Source of the DNA: an uncultured Eubacteriales bacterium
GTDB taxonomy: Bacteria > Bacillota > Clostridia > Oscillospirales > Acutalibacteraceae
Direction of reading: 5' to 3'
Assembly: GCA_934457415.1 (NCBI GenBank)
Contig: CAKSHM010000006.1
Coordinates: forward strand, 1-64,000
Length of the DNA stretch: 64,000 bases
The notes under the pieces were generated by a model. It saw only the letters and a program-made list of their open reading frames with translations. It did no database searches and was not told where the DNA came from. The number at the start of each line of letters is the position of its first letter. Position 1 is the stretch's first letter. The position numbers and the translations under genes were made by a program. Positions 53,126 through 62,511 of this stretch are shown piece by piece.

Positions 53126-54843
53126 TTTTCGTCCTCCTTTTTAAATTGAGAATCGTAAATTTCTTTATATTCGCCGCAGTTTTCAAGCAGATATTCATGG
53201 CTTCCCATTCCTACGCACTTTCCTTCGTCAAGCACGATTATTTTATCGCAGTCTCTTATACTGGATGTTCGCTGAGAAACAATAAAAACAGTAGTTTTAA
53301 AATCAAGTGCGGAAATCGCTTTTCTAAGCTTTAAATCCGTCGCAAAGTCAAGGGCACTCGCGGAATCGTCAAGAATTAAGACCTCGGGCTTTTTAACCAA
53401 GGCTCTTGCAATCGTAAGCCTTTGGCGCTGTCCGCCGGAAAAGTTTTTTCCGCCCTGCTCGACCTTGAAATCAAGCCCTTTTTCATTTACGAAGTCTATC
53501 GCCTGAGCGGCAGTAAGAGCATATTTTATATCCTCGTCGCCGGCATCACGGTTGCCGATAAGCATATTGTCTCTTATTGTTCCGGCAAACAGCATTGCTT
53601 TTTGCGGAACCGTGCCTATTTTTTTACAAAGCTCATCTTTAGGATAACAATTAACATTTTCGCCGTTTAACAGAACCTCGCCTGAGGTTGCGTCATAAAA
53701 TCTCGGAATTAAGCTCACAAGGCTTGATTTCCCGCTGCCCGTAGCTCCGATAATACCTATTTTTTCTCCCCTTTTCGCACAAAAGCTGATACCGCTCAGA
53801 CTGTTTGCGGAATCGGGAGAATACTTAAGACTGACATTCTTGAATTCTACGGCAATATCGCTCTTTTTAAGGTTTACATGCTCTTTTTCAAAACTTTGTG
53901 AAACAGGCATGTTTATTATACTTTCAATTCTGTTTTCGCATGCCGCGGACTTTGTCATTGTTATAATCAGGTTTGCAAGCTTAATAAGCTCAACCAAAAT
54001 TAAGAGCATATAATTATAAAGCGAAACAACCTGTCCCTGAGTGAGCGCTCCGCTGTTCACCCTGAAAGCGCCCACATAAATCAGCGCCGCAACGGCAAAA
54101 TTTATCAGTACATAGGTAAGCGGATTCATAAGCGCTGAAATTTCTCCGACAAGCGTCTGTCTGTTAAAAAGCATCTGGGTTTTTTCTTTAAATTCGCCCG
54201 TTTCCCTGTCCTGATTATTGAAAGCTCTTATAACCCTCACTCCCTTAAGGTTTTCAAGCGAAGATAAGGTTAATCCATCCAATGCTGACTGGACCTTTTT
54301 ATAAAGCGGAATACAGATAAGCATTATTCCGAATACAACTATACTTAAAAGCGGGATAACAACCGCAAAGGTAACTGCCGCCTTAGTATCGACGGTAAAA
54401 GCCATTATCATTGCTCCGAATACGATAAACGGAGAACGTATAAAAAGCCTTAAAGTAAGGTTAATTCCCGTAAGCACCTGATTTGCGTCGCTTGTAAGCC
54501 GTGTGATAAGCGAAGAGGTTCCGATATTATCTAAATCGGAATAGGAAAAAGACTGGATTTTTTCAAACATATCCCTCTTTATTCCGTCAACAATCCTTAC
54601 GCTTGCCGCCGCAGAAAAATACTGCGCACTTACGGTAGCGGCAAAGCCTAAAATTCCTAAGATTATAAGAATCCCCGCCATTTTAAGGATATACCCCGTA
54701 TCACCCTGTTTAATACCGATATCAATAATTTTGCTCATAACAAGCGGAACGCAAAGCTCAAAGGTTGCTTCCAATGCCTTAAAGGCAGGTCCGCAGATAC
54801 AATAAGCCTTGTTCTCGGCCGCATGTTTAAATAATACTTTCAT
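53122..54843 (-). CDS. ABC exporter half-transporter with degenerate ATP site residues
   Basis: A 573-residue partner with six helices and an ATPase domain. Walker A (GATGSGKSS) and signature (FSGGQRQ) are intact, but Walker B ends LILDDSAS, with Asp in place of the catalytic Glu, and the H-loop is VSQR, with Gln for His. Such asymmetry is typical of heterodimeric exporters with one weak site. It lies 15 bases after the Xaa-Pro peptidase gene. Confidence 0.92.
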   Translation of the reverse strand: MKVLFKHAAENKAYCICGPAFKALEATFELCVPLVMSKIIDIGIKQGDTGYILKMAGILIILGILGFAATVSAQYFSAAASVRIVDGIKRDMFEKIQSFSYSDLDNIGTSSLITRLTSDANQVLTGINLTLRLFIRSPFIVFGAMIMAFTVDTKAAVTFAVVIPLLSIVVFGIMLICIPLYKKVQSALDGLTLSSLENLKGVRVIRAFNNQDRETGEFKEKTQMLFNRQTLVGEISALMNPLTYVLINFAVAALIYVGAFRVNSGALTQGQVVSLYNYMLLILVELIKLANLIITMTKSAACENRIESIINMPVSQSFEKEHVNLKKSDIAVEFKNVSLKYSPDSANSLSGISFCAKRGEKIGIIGATGSGKSSLVSLIPRFYDATSGEVLLNGENVNCYPKDELCKKIGTVPQKAMLFAGTIRDNMLIGNRDAGDEDIKYALTAAQAIDFVNEKGLDFKVEQGGKNFSGGQRQRLTIARALVKKPEVLILDDSASALDFATDLKLRKAISALDFKTTVFIVSQRTSSIRDCDKIIVLDEGKCVGMGSHEYLLENCGEYKEIYDSQFKKEDEK

Positions 54844-54858
54844 AAATTACCCCGAAGA

Positions 54859-55929
54859 TTAAATAATAATAAGCTCTTTTTTACTCTTTGTTATATCAAA
54901 ACATCCGTTATCGGTCACAAAAACAGTGTCTTCTATTCTTACTCCGAATTTATCCTCTATATAAATCCCCGGCTCCACTGTCACGGCATTACCCGTTTTT
55001 AGCTTGCTTAAGCATTTCGGCGACAGAGTCGGGAACTCATGGATCTCAATTCCCAAGCTGTGTCCGAGAGCGTGTCCAAAGCAGTTTTTAAAGCCTGCAT
55101 TTTCAATTATATCCCTTGCGGCACGGTCAATATCGGAGCAGACTGCCCCTGCCCTTATTTCGCCCAAAGCCGTTTCCTGTGCCGAAAGTACGGTATTATA
55201 AACCGTTTTCATTTCATCGGTAGCAAATCCTACGGCGACGGTTCTTGTCATATCGGAATGATATCCGTTCACAACGGCACCGAAATCCATAGTGACAAAA
55301 TCGCCTTTTTGTATTTTTTTATCGGTAGGTACGCCGTGCGGAAGAGAAGAGTTTTTGCCCGAAACCACGATAAAATCAAAGGAAACTCCCTCGCTCCCGA
55401 GCCTTCTTATATGAAACTCCATATCGAGCATTATTTCTTTTTCTGTTTTACCGACCTTAATTCTGTCAATAATATAATTAAAGGTGTCATCGGTAAGCTT
55501 TTGAGCTAAAATAATGCTTTCCTGCTCTTCCTTTGATTTTACGGCACGCATTTGATTTAACAAAACATCGAATCTGTCGCTGTCAGAGACATCAAATTCC
55601 CCTAAACAGCTTTTATAAGCTCTTAACTCATTGACAGAGGTATGATTTGCCTCTAAATAAACCGTTTTAACATTCTGCTTAAAAAGCATTTCCTTTATTT
55701 GTGAGTAAAGCTTTACAGTCAGTTCTGTCTCGCACACGCTTATCGCCTTTTTAGCCTTTTCGATATAGCGGAAATCAATAAAGAATTTTGCTTGATTTTT
55801 TGTAATAACAAGACTTCCCGTATCCGATTGATAACCTGTAAGATAAAAACGGTTTGCGTCAGAGGTTATAATAACTGCTTCGTCCTGTGTTAAAATATTC
55901 TGTATAACGCTTAGTCTGTCTTTTTGCAT
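54859..55929 (-). CDS. Xaa-Pro aminopeptidase-like M24B peptidase
   Basis: A 356-residue two-metal peptidase that should remove N-terminal residues before proline. The metal ligands are seen in MDFGAVVNGYHSDMTRT (two Asp), GHALGHSLG (His), HEFPTL (Glu) and the final GVRIEDTV (Glu). I place the start at the ATG at 55929, nine bases after AAGAGGT; the GTG at 55938 is too close to it. Confidence 0.9.
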   Translation of the reverse strand: MQKDRLSVIQNILTQDEAVIITSDANRFYLTGYQSDTGSLVITKNQAKFFIDFRYIEKAKKAISVCETELTVKLYSQIKEMLFKQNVKTVYLEANHTSVNELRAYKSCLGEFDVSDSDRFDVLLNQMRAVKSKEEQESIILAQKLTDDTFNYIIDRIKVGKTEKEIMLDMEFHIRRLGSEGVSFDFIVVSGKNSSLPHGVPTDKKIQKGDFVTMDFGAVVNGYHSDMTRTVAVGFATDEMKTVYNTVLSAQETALGEIRAGAVCSDIDRAARDIIENAGFKNCFGHALGHSLGIEIHEFPTLSPKCLSKLKTGNAVTVEPGIYIEDKFGVRIEDTVFVTDNGCFDITKSKKELIII

Positions 55930-55985
55930 GAATGACACACCTCTTGAATTATTAAATAATATGTGTTAAAATACCCAAAAAGGGG

Positions 55986-56666
55986 ATGATATATCTGACG
56001 GCTCTTAAAATCATAGGAACCGTACTCGGCTTTTTAGCAGCTTTGATTTTTATTGTTCTTATTCTCCCCGTGAGTGCGAGTATTACTTCTTCTGACACCA
56101 AAAAAACCGAATTTAAAATAAAAATTCTTTTTTTCACGGTATTTTCTTCTTTAAAATCAGAAAAAAAGAAAAAATCCGACTCTTCGGAAAAAGAACAAAA
56201 AAGCAGCGAAAAAGAGCAGAATTCCGATAAATATAAAAGGATAAAGCATGTTCTCGGAATTGACCGTTTCGATTCTTTTGAAAAGCTTTACAACAATGTA
56301 AAAAAAGGCGGAATTGACGGAACCTTTTCGAAAACCTTGGGTATAATCAAATTTGTTTTAAAGCAGCTTAAAGAGGTTTTAAATCATATTAAGCTTAAAA
56401 AACTCAACATAACATATATCAGCGGCGGTGACAGCGCTTCCTCAGCCGCTTTCGGTTACGGAATTGCATGCTCTGCGGTTTTTCCCGTTTCAGGCTATAT
56501 TCAGGCTGTAACAAACGGAAAAGATAACATTCTATTGGATGTAAAATGTGATTTTGACGCGGACAAGCCCCGTTTCAATATCGAAGCGAAAGCAAGCATC
56601 AAAGCATATTTTCTGCTTAAAACCGCAATAAATCTTATTAAAAGATATTTAGAAGAAAGCAAATAA
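55986..56666 (+). CDS. DUF2953 protein (YtfI-like)
   Basis: A 226-residue protein with an N-terminal membrane helix (about 9-30), a Lys/Ser/Glu-rich stretch (about 55-85) and a C-terminal domain (INITYISGGDSASSAAFGYG-like strand near 145) typical of DUF2953. The gene lies next to gerW/ytfJ, as in Bacillus, so a role in spore formation or germination is likely. AAAGGGG directly abuts the ATG, so the precise start is uncertain. The quoted strand begins LNITYISGGD in this protein. Confidence 0.8.
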   Translation: MIYLTALKIIGTVLGFLAALIFIVLILPVSASITSSDTKKTEFKIKILFFTVFSSLKSEKKKKSDSSEKEQKSSEKEQNSDKYKRIKHVLGIDRFDSFEKLYNNVKKGGIDGTFSKTLGIIKFVLKQLKEVLNHIKLKKLNITYISGGDSASSAAFGYGIACSAVFPVSGYIQAVTNGKDNILLDVKCDFDADKPRFNIEAKASIKAYFLLKTAINLIKRYLEESK

Positions 56667-56686
56667 ATAAAAAAGGAGGTTTTGAA

Positions 56687-57064
56687 ATGGGAAAGCATTC
56701 TCAATCGAGACCTATTGGCAATCTAATAGATGTTATGAATATCACAACCCAAAAGGTTTTAGAGCTGACTGACTCAAAATCCGTTTTCGGCGCTCCCTAT
56801 TCGGCAGACGGAATAACCGTTATTCCCGTTTCAAAGCTTTCGGTCGGCTTTGCAGGAGGCGGCGCCGATATAAACGACGGCAAAAAGAAAAAAATCAATT
56901 CTCCCGCAGGTGCCGGAGCTAAGGTTGATATTGTTCCTGTTAATTATATTGTAATCAGCGAAGGAAAAGCACGGCTTATTGCTATTGAGTCGTCAGACCG
57001 AAATTCAACCGCCGGAATTACGGAAGTTATAAAGAAGATAATTAAAACTGTTAAAAATAAATGA
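56687..57064 (+). CDS. gerW: GerW-family sporulation protein (YtfJ)
   Basis: A 125-residue spore protein. The family core is visible: PIGNLIDVMNITTQKVL, GITVIPVSKLSVGFAGGG and GAKVDIVPVNYIVI. AAAGGAGG precedes the ATG, 20 bases after the DUF2953 stop. GerW is needed for lysozyme-type germination in Bacillus; its presence suggests that this organism, or its recent ancestor, forms spores. Confidence 0.93.
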   Translation: MGKHSQSRPIGNLIDVMNITTQKVLELTDSKSVFGAPYSADGITVIPVSKLSVGFAGGGADINDGKKKKINSPAGAGAKVDIVPVNYIVISEGKARLIAIESSDRNSTAGITEVIKKIIKTVKNK

Positions 57065-57065
57065 T

Positions 57066-57098
57066 AAAAACGGAGCTTTTAAATAAAGCTCCGTTTTT
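57066..57098. terminator. Bidirectional terminator between gerW and pfkA
   Basis: Perfect 14-base arms (57066-57079 and 57085-57098) with T runs on both strands lie between the two convergent genes. Confidence 0.88.
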
Positions 57099-57102
57099 TA
57101 TC

Positions 57103-58074
57103 TTAGATTGATGTTTCGCTTGCAATCCTCAAAAGCTCGGGATCAAGCGATTTTTTCATCTGCAGAGCCTCAAAGATATCATAATCGACAATATCTCCGC
57201 CCTTATAGCAAACAACCCTGTTTCCTATACCCTTATTCAAAAGATGAACGGCGGCATTTCCCATCACGGTTGCTCTTACGCGGTCTCTTAAAGATGGAGA
57301 ACCTCCGCGCTGAACATGGCCGAGAACGGTAGCTCTGGTTTCAATGCCTGTATTTTCTTCGATATTCTTTGCAATCTCGAACACTCCGCCGGTTTGTTTA
57401 TCAACACCCTCGGCAACAACAATTATAAAATGCTGCTTTCCGGTCTTTCTTGCCTCTTCGATTTTTTCGATTGTTTTATTTACATCGGGAGTTACCTCCG
57501 GTATAAGAATATCGGTGGCTCCTACGGCAATACCTGTATTTATCGCAATATATCCGGCATTTCTTCCCATAACCTCGATAACACTGCAGCGGTCATGCGA
57601 CTGAGCCGTATCGCGGATTTTATCAATCATTTCAATGGCTGTATTCATAGCCGTATCATAACCGATAGTGTAATCTGTAGAAGAAATATCGTTATCAATA
57701 GTTCCCGGGACGCCTACGCATAAAACTCCGCGCTCGGAAAGGTCTCTCGCGCCTCTGTAAGATCCGTCTCCTCCGATAACAACGATACCCTCGATACCGT
57801 GCTTCTTGCAGGTTTCAATAGCCGCCCGCATTCCCTCTTCTGTTTTGAATTTGGGACTTCTGGCGGTATAAAGAAGTGTTCCGCCTCTGTGAATTATATC
57901 GGATACCGAACGGACATCCATATCAATAATATCGCCTTCGATAAGTCCGTTATATCCGCGCATAATTCCTTTTACATTCATTCCGAGAGAAACACCTGTA
58001 CGGACAACGGCACGGATTGCCGCATTCATTCCCGGGGCGTCTCCTCCGCTTGTTAAAACACCTATAGTTTTCAT
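57103..58074 (-). CDS. pfkA: ATP-dependent 6-phosphofructokinase
   Basis: A 323-residue glycolytic enzyme that phosphorylates fructose 6-phosphate. It shows TSGGDAPGMNAAIRA, GGDGSYRGA (ATP site; the Gly after GGD is typical of ATP-using enzymes), GTIDNDI with the catalytic Asp, and EVMGRNAGYIA. It has its own promoter between it and dnaE. Confidence 0.97.
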   Translation of the reverse strand: MKTIGVLTSGGDAPGMNAAIRAVVRTGVSLGMNVKGIMRGYNGLIEGDIIDMDVRSVSDIIHRGGTLLYTARSPKFKTEEGMRAAIETCKKHGIEGIVVIGGDGSYRGARDLSERGVLCVGVPGTIDNDISSTDYTIGYDTAMNTAIEMIDKIRDTAQSHDRCSVIEVMGRNAGYIAINTGIAVGATDILIPEVTPDVNKTIEKIEEARKTGKQHFIIVVAEGVDKQTGGVFEIAKNIEENTGIETRATVLGHVQRGGSPSLRDRVRATVMGNAAVHLLNKGIGNRVVCYKGGDIVDYDIFEALQMKKSLDPELLRIASETSI

Positions 58075-58103
58075 AATATCATCATCTCCATATACATTTT
58101 GTT

Positions 58104-58132
58104 ATTATATACCATTTCAGGGCTTTTGGCAA
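58104..58132 (-). promoter_or_regulatory. Promoter of pfkA
   Basis: On the minus strand TTGCCA (58127-58132) and TATAAT (58104-58109) are 17 bases apart, in the 74-base gap after dnaE. Confidence 0.7.
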
Positions 58133-58148
58133 CAGAAAAATTAAAACT

Positions 58149-61100
58149 TTACACTTTTTTTACACATTCTTTGCCAAGCAGCAATTCCAGCTCTTTAAGC
58201 GCATTTTCGTTTCCGCTGAATTTAAGGCTTTCGGGAGCTTTAAGCTTTTTCCCAGTTTCCGTACAATAAATATAAACATCCTCGCTTCCGCGGTTCTTAA
58301 GAAGAATATCCTTAACGGCTTTCATTTCCTCACACTCGGTATTTTTCACCTTAAGGTAAAGTCCCTCAGGGATATTTTTACCCTCCGATGTAAAATTCAT
58401 TGCCCCTTCTGGCAGAGGAGAAACACCGTCTAATAATATTTCGGGTTCCCTGTCCTCTCTTTCGGAAATCTTTCCGCTAATTATTATAACCGAATTATCC
58501 GATAAAAAGCCTTTATATTTATTATATACCGAGGAAAATGCAGTTACATCCGTTCTTCCGGTTTTATCCTCGCAAACAGCACTCATCATAATATTGCCGT
58601 TTTTAAGTTCTCTTACCTTTATTCCGTCTATGACCGCAACGGCTCTTATCCGATATCCGTCCGGATATTTTCTAAGGTTTATATCTCCTAAGGAAATATA
58701 ATTTCCTTTCTTAATAAAGCTTTTGCAGCCGTCAAGCGGATGACCCGAAAGATACAGCCCCGAAACCTCCTTTTCCATTGAAAGAAGCTTTATTTTATCA
58801 AGCTCCTCCACCTCTTCAAGCTCAGGCTCGGGCCTTTGCTCTTCAAAGCTGAACAGGTCAAGCTGATCGGTTCCGGTGTACTTTCTCTGTTCTTCAACAA
58901 TTCCTAAAATTTTATCGGCATTATAAAGCATTGTTCTGCGGTTTTTTTCAAGCCCGTCAAGCGCGCCGCTTTTAATCAGACTTTCAAGCGCCCTGCGGTT
59001 GAATTCTCTTGAAGAATTTCTTAAAATCAAGTCGTACATACTTTTATACGGACCGTTTTCTTTTCTTTCCGAAATTATTTTATCAATGACCGCGTTGCCT
59101 AAGTTCTTAACCGCGCAAAGCCCGAAACGAATACCGTTTTCGCAGGGTGTGAAGCTTTCAAAGCTTTCGTTTACACTCGGAGCCAATACCTTAATTCCGA
59201 GTTTTTTGCATTCGCCTGTATACAAAGAAATTTTTCCCGCGCTGTCAAGCACGCTTGTAAGCAGAGACGCAAAATATTCTTTTTTATAATGAACCTTAAG
59301 ATAAGCCGTTCTGTAAGATACAACGGCATAAGCCGCCGCATGGGATTTATTAAAAGCATAGGAACTGAAAGCCGACATTTCGTCGAATATCTTCTGCGCG
59401 GTTTCCTCGCTCACGCCTCGGTTTACCGCGCCCTCGCAAACGATATTTCCGAATTCGTCCTTTTCTCCGTAAATAAAAGCTTTTCTTTCCTTTTGCATAA
59501 CCTCATGCTTTTTCTTTGCCATAGCCCGTCTTACGATATCCGCTCTGCCCAAAGAATAACCGGCAAGACTTCTGAATATCTGCATTACCTGCTCCTGATA
59601 AACGATACAGCCGTAGGTTACCTTTAAAATCGGCTCTAAAAGCGGAGTGTCATATTTAACATCCTGCGGATTATGACGGTTATGAATATACCTTGGAATT
59701 GAATCCATAGGACCGGGGCGGTAAAGCGAGATAATTGCAATAAGGTCCTCTATGCTTTCGGGCTTAAATTTTCTCAGCACATTTTTCATACCCTCGGACT
59801 CAAACTGAAATACGCCGTCGGTCTGACCCTCGCCCATCATTTCAAGAGTCTTTTTATCGTTCATAGGAACGGATTCAATATTAAAATCAGGTTTATAGCG
59901 GCGGATGAATTTTTCTGTATCGTCAATAACAGTAAGGTTTCTCAGTCCCAAAAAATCCATTTTCAAAAGCCCTAATTCTTCAAGAGCCGTCATTGTATAC
60001 TGCGTTACTACTGCGCCGTCATTCAATGACAGCGGAACATATTCGCTTACGGGCTTATCCGAAATAACAACGCCTGCCGCATGGGTCGAAGCATGCCTCG
60101 GCATACCCTCAAGCTTAATTGCCATATCAATAAGCTCTTTTATCCGCCCGTCGTTTTCATAAAGCTCTTTTAATTCCCTTGAAGAGGAAAGAGCTTTATT
60201 TATAGTCATGCCTATTGCCTGAGGAATAAGCTTGGCGGTTTTATCGCAAAGGGCATACGGAATGTCCATAACCCTGCCAACATCTCTTACAGCCGCTCTT
60301 GCCGCCATTGTACCGAATGTAACAATCTGAGCGACCCTGTCGGAGCCGTATTTATTTATAACATAATCTATTACCTTTTGCCTTTTTACATAACAAAAAT
60401 CTATATCGAAATCGGGCATTGAGACTCTTTCGGGGTTTAAAAACCGCTCAAAAAGCAAATCGTATCTTAACGGGTCAATACCCGTTATCCCTATACAGTA
60501 AGCCGCAAGACTTCCCGCCCCCGAGCCTCTTCCGGGGCCTACGGGGATATCATGGGTTTTTGCGAAATTTACAAAGTCCCAGACTATAAGATAATAGTCG
60601 GTATAACCCATTTTATCTATTACGGAAAGCTCATAGTTTAATCTGTCCGTCACCTGCTTTTCGGGATTTTGCCCGTAAATTCTGTGCATTCCCTCAAAGC
60701 ATTTTCTTTTAAAGAACTCAAAATGGTTCTCGTCTCCGGTATCAAAAAAGGGAAGCTTTATTTTTCCGAATTCAAAGCTTACATTGCACATATCTGCAAT
60801 TTTCGCGGTATTCGAAATTGCCTCGGGAACATCTTTAAAAAGCTCCGCCATTTCCTCAGTCGATTTTAAATAGAATTCATCCGTTTTAAATTCAAGAGGA
60901 AGCTTTTCGGTTATTTTTGTTCCCGTCTGAATACAGAGTAAAACCTTATGCATAAGGCTGTCCTCTTTATTTATATAATGCGCGTCATTAGTGGCAATAA
61001 GCGGAATATCAAGCTGTTTTGAGAGCTTTATTAAAAACGGATTTATCTTTTTTTGTTCATCAAGCCCATGGTCCTGCAGCTCTAAATAAAAATTATCCTT

Positions 61101-61607
61101 TCCGAAAAGCTCTTTAAAATAAAGAGCCGAGGAGGCGGCAGATTCAAGATCGCCCTTTAAAAGCGCTTTAGGAATTTCCCCGGCTAAGCATGCAGAGCTT
61201 GCAATAAGCCCCTCGTGATACTTTTCAAGAAGCTCTTTATCTATTCGCGGCTTATTATAAAAGCCCTCAATAAAAGAAAGGGAAACCATTTTAATAAGAT
61301 TCTGATAACCCGTATTGTTTTTACAAAGCAGTACAAGATGGGTATATTCGCTGTCCGGTCCTTTAAGCTTGTCCGTGCGCTTTCTCGGGGCGACATATAC
61401 CTCACAGCCGATAATAGGCTTAATTCCTTTTTTTATTGCTTTTTTATAAAACTCAACGGCACCGTACATAACGCCGTGGTCGGTAATCGCTACCGCTTTC
61501 TGTCCGTTATTATAAGCTTTTTCAACAAGCTGTCCGATACGGCAGCAGCCGTCCAATAAGCTGTATTCCGAGTGAACATGAAGATGAACAAAATCCGTAA
61601 CGAACAC
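58149..61607 (-). CDS. dnaE: DNA polymerase III alpha subunit, DnaE
   Basis: An 1152-residue replicative or lagging-strand polymerase. It has the PHP domain (HLHVHSEYSLLDG), the catalytic aspartates in PDFDIDFC, the finger region (PGPMDSIPRYIHNR), a helix-hairpin-helix and an OB-fold near 1000. The start appears to be a GTG at 61607, which overlaps its ribosome site. It follows whiA after eight bases in a long operon from murB. Confidence 0.96.
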   Translation of the reverse strand: MFVTDFVHLHVHSEYSLLDGCCRIGQLVEKAYNNGQKAVAITDHGVMYGAVEFYKKAIKKGIKPIIGCEVYVAPRKRTDKLKGPDSEYTHLVLLCKNNTGYQNLIKMVSLSFIEGFYNKPRIDKELLEKYHEGLIASSACLAGEIPKALLKGDLESAASSALYFKELFGKDNFYLELQDHGLDEQKKINPFLIKLSKQLDIPLIATNDAHYINKEDSLMHKVLLCIQTGTKITEKLPLEFKTDEFYLKSTEEMAELFKDVPEAISNTAKIADMCNVSFEFGKIKLPFFDTGDENHFEFFKRKCFEGMHRIYGQNPEKQVTDRLNYELSVIDKMGYTDYYLIVWDFVNFAKTHDIPVGPGRGSGAGSLAAYCIGITGIDPLRYDLLFERFLNPERVSMPDFDIDFCYVKRQKVIDYVINKYGSDRVAQIVTFGTMAARAAVRDVGRVMDIPYALCDKTAKLIPQAIGMTINKALSSSRELKELYENDGRIKELIDMAIKLEGMPRHASTHAAGVVISDKPVSEYVPLSLNDGAVVTQYTMTALEELGLLKMDFLGLRNLTVIDDTEKFIRRYKPDFNIESVPMNDKKTLEMMGEGQTDGVFQFESEGMKNVLRKFKPESIEDLIAIISLYRPGPMDSIPRYIHNRHNPQDVKYDTPLLEPILKVTYGCIVYQEQVMQIFRSLAGYSLGRADIVRRAMAKKKHEVMQKERKAFIYGEKDEFGNIVCEGAVNRGVSEETAQKIFDEMSAFSSYAFNKSHAAAYAVVSYRTAYLKVHYKKEYFASLLTSVLDSAGKISLYTGECKKLGIKVLAPSVNESFESFTPCENGIRFGLCAVKNLGNAVIDKIISERKENGPYKSMYDLILRNSSREFNRRALESLIKSGALDGLEKNRRTMLYNADKILGIVEEQRKYTGTDQLDLFSFEEQRPEPELEEVEELDKIKLLSMEKEVSGLYLSGHPLDGCKSFIKKGNYISLGDINLRKYPDGYRIRAVAVIDGIKVRELKNGNIMMSAVCEDKTGRTDVTAFSSVYNKYKGFLSDNSVIIISGKISEREDREPEILLDGVSPLPEGAMNFTSEGKNIPEGLYLKVKNTECEEMKAVKDILLKNRGSEDVYIYCTETGKKLKAPESLKFSGNENALKELELLLGKECVKKV

Positions 61608-61615
61608 CTCTTCTT

Positions 61616-62509
61616 TTATTTTATTTTTTCTTCATAGATTTCAATTATTTTTTTAAGCCTATGATTAAGACCTGATACTGTAATATCCTCGCGGCTTAAT
61701 TTGCAAAGCTCTTTTAAAGACGCTTCGGGAGCGGAAAGTCTTAAATTCGCGACACTTTGCAGCTTTGGCGGAAGGCTTTCTAAAATATCATGGCTTTTAA
61801 GATAATCAATGGCTCTTCTCTGAGCAATGGAAGCCTCAACCGTCTTCCCTATATTTGCGCTGTCGCAGTTTCTCGCCCTGTTAATATTATTTTTAACACT
61901 TTTAAGAATTGCCGTCTCGATAAGTTCAAGGCTTCTTGCTGACGCGCCCATTAAAGCAAGCAAATCGCCTATGGCCTCGTTCCGTTTTATGTAAACCACA
62001 AAACCTTTGCCGCGCGTGGAAATATTAGCGGAAATTCCGTTCTCAAAAAGCAGACACTTAAATTCCTCGGCAAGCGCCCTTTCTCTTACGGGGAAATCCA
62101 CCCTATAGCCCTTATCGGGGTCGCACAAATGGCCGCAGGCAAGAAAAGCTCCTCTTATAAAGCTTGCACAGCAGCAGTCTCTAACAAAGCTTTCCCTATT
62201 TATTCTTCCCTCATATATTCCGAAATCCACCGAGGCTAAGACTTTGAGCCTGTCCGCCTCGGCGGGCACCTCAACCCTGTAGGTTGTCTTCACGCCGCCG
62301 CCCTTATAAAGCGCGGTTTCTACCGAATAAACTTCCTTTAAAAGCCTTGCATAAAAGACGGCGGTATTTTCGTTTTCAGTCTGCATGCAAATCTTTTTTA
62401 TTGAAAAAGACCGGCTAAAGAGCAAAAATCCGTAAACCAGCGGTTGTTTGCAGCATTCAGACGGTCTTATATGCGAAAGCTCGTTTTTTATGTCGGTATT
62501 AAACGACAT
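61616..62509 (-). CDS. whiA: DNA-binding protein WhiA
   Basis: A 297-residue protein with an N-terminal homing-endonuclease-like fold (LLFSRSFSIKK ... CCCASFIRGAFLACG) and a C-terminal helix-turn-helix (PEASLKELCKLSREDITVSG). WhiA influences cell division and metabolism in Bacillota and controls sporulation genes in actinomycetes. Its ATG lies two bases after the rapZ stop, where yvcK is usually present. Confidence 0.95.
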   Translation of the reverse strand: MSFNTDIKNELSHIRPSECCKQPLVYGFLLFSRSFSIKKICMQTENENTAVFYARLLKEVYSVETALYKGGGVKTTYRVEVPAEADRLKVLASVDFGIYEGRINRESFVRDCCCASFIRGAFLACGHLCDPDKGYRVDFPVRERALAEEFKCLLFENGISANISTRGKGFVVYIKRNEAIGDLLALMGASARSLELIETAILKSVKNNINRARNCDSANIGKTVEASIAQRRAIDYLKSHDILESLPPKLQSVANLRLSAPEASLKELCKLSREDITVSGLNHRLKKIIEIYEEKIK

Positions 62510-62511
62510 AA

